Source: JBGLNJ01 sp964353405 (GTDB lineage: Bacteria; Chloroflexota; Anaerolineae; Fen-1058). Taken from it: a DNA stretch of 24,933 nt. The position numbers were made by a program, and so were the translations under genes. Below, piece by piece: positions 24,225 through 24,933 of the stretch. The notes below the pieces were generated by a model. That model was not told the origin of the DNA. It was given only the letters and a program-made list of their open reading frames with translations, and ran no database searches. Positions within the stretch are counted from its first letter, which is position 1, and every line of letters begins with the position of its first letter. The stretch lies in assembly GCA_964353405.1 (NCBI GenBank), contig CAYGWJ010000082.1, positions 1 to 24,933 of the forward strand, read 5' to 3'.

Positions 24225-24933
24225 ATGAACGTTAATATTTTAGGTCTGGCCCGACACGGTCTCAATGCCTTTGAGCAGATTGCCATTATGCTCGTTCTGG
24301 TCACTGCTTTTGTCAGCCTGGCTTATGCCTGGTGGTTGCGTGGCACCGTGCTCAAGAAAGACAAGGGCACGAAAAAGATGCAAGAAGTCTGGAATGCCAT
24401 CCGCATCGGCGCGGACAGCTACCTCAGCCGTCAGCTCAAGAAGATCCTGCCCCTCATCGGCGTCCTGACGGTGGCCCTGTTCCTCAGCGTCTATATCGTT
24501 CCGGCCAGCCGCGAGGCCGTCCGCGAATTCGGCGAGAAAAACGCCCAGATCATCGTGGCCATCGGGCGGACGATCGCCTTCATCATGGGCGCCTCGTTCT
24601 CCCTCATCGTCGGGCAGCTCGGCATGCGCATGGCCATCCAGGCCAATGTGCGGGCCGCCTCGGCCGCCCGCCGCGGCTTCAACGAGGCCCTGTCCATCGC
24701 CTATTACGCCGGCACGATCACGGGCATGCTGACCGACGGCCTGGGCCTGTTCGGCGGCACCATCATTTTCATCGTCTTCGGCACCGCCGCGCCCGACGCC
24801 CTCCTCGGCTTCGGCTTCGGCGGCACCCTCCTCGCCCTCTTCATGCGGGTCGGCGGCGGCATCTACACCAAAGCGGCCGACGTCGGCGCCGACCTCGTCG
24901 GCAAGGTCGAGAAGGACATCCCCGAGGACGACC
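24225..24933 (+). CDS. hppA: membrane proton/sodium-pumping pyrophosphatase, N-terminal part
   Basis: The first 236 codons of a membrane-bound ion-translocating pyrophosphatase; the gene runs off the window. It couples pyrophosphate hydrolysis to H+ or Na+ export. Visible are an N-terminal membrane helix (AFEQIAIMLVLVTAFVSLAY), further hydrophobic helices, and the family signature GGGIYTKAADVGADLVGKVE near residues 210-229, part of the substrate-binding region. GAGGAGAGGGAG precedes ATG 24225. Codon use becomes strongly biased to GCC, ATC, CTC and GGC after about 24400, as in highly expressed genes. The residues that distinguish H+ from Na+ pumps and K+ dependence lie beyond the window. Confidence 0.95.
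   Translation, partial: MNVNILGLARHGLNAFEQIAIMLVLVTAFVSLAYAWWLRGTVLKKDKGTKKMQEVWNAIRIGADSYLSRQLKKILPLIGVLTVALFLSVYIVPASREAVREFGEKNAQIIVAIGRTIAFIMGASFSLIVGQLGMRMAIQANVRAASAARRGFNEALSIAYYAGTITGMLTDGLGLFGGTIIFIVFGTAAPDALLGFGFGGTLLALFMRVGGGIYTKAADVGADLVGKVEKDIPEDD

Overview
The window looks like chromosomal DNA from a GC-rich Chloroflexota bacterium, probably Anaerolineae-like. That placement is inference. It rests on the C-terminal YIPLVLRN-type tail of the giant exported protein, the fusion of a universal-stress domain to a glucosyl-3-phosphoglycerate synthase, the membrane pyrophosphatase and general protein style. There is no rRNA, tRNA or CRISPR array, and no intact transposase.

Layout. 1-474: leader and promoter region. 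475-5847: one giant exported mosaic protein (CARDB, beta-helix with a near-perfect 693-bp tandem repeat, PPC-like, lipase-like alpha/beta hydrolase, C-terminal DUF). 5848-6199: hairpin-rich non-coding stretch. 6200-7877: GyrI-like ligand-binding protein and a patatin phospholipase, closed by a terminator. 7878-8237: terminator, REP-like dispersed repeat and a strong sigma70-type promoter. 8238-16060: sugar cluster with a GH63/MGH1-like hydrolase, an unlisted 55-residue protein coupled on both sides by 4-base overlaps, a GT4, a UspA-GpgS fusion, a second GT4 and a GT-A enzyme resembling mannosylglycerate synthases. This is most simply read as synthesis and turnover of a glucosylglycerate-type compatible solute or a glycosylated derivative of one. 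16110-16538: stand-alone GreA/GreB C-terminal-like protein. 16568-19120 (minus): GH3 glycosidase with a PA14 insert, divergent from mutS (19252-21852); their -35 boxes form a perfect palindrome. 21867-22647: VapBC-type toxin-antitoxin pair with its promoter and operator, followed by a remnant of another toxin-like gene. 22805-23476: lipoprotein peroxiredoxin whose reading frame is interrupted by one TGA exactly at the active-site position. 23521-24048: HEAT-repeat protein. 24225-end: start of hppA.

The most exciting signal is the redoxin at 22805-23476. The frame continues perfectly on both sides of TGA 23150-23152, making a U-G-P-C redox motif, and a 7-bp hairpin with a GTC loop lies at the distance expected of a bacterial SECIS element. 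It is best read as a selenocysteine-containing, membrane-anchored peroxiredoxin/thioredoxin-like protein that ordinary gene calling splits in two. The second is the sugar cluster with its fused stress-sensor/GpgS enzyme and tiny coupled protein. Several start codons were moved from the longest possible ORF because promoters, terminators or Shine-Dalgarno sites exclude the longer versions.
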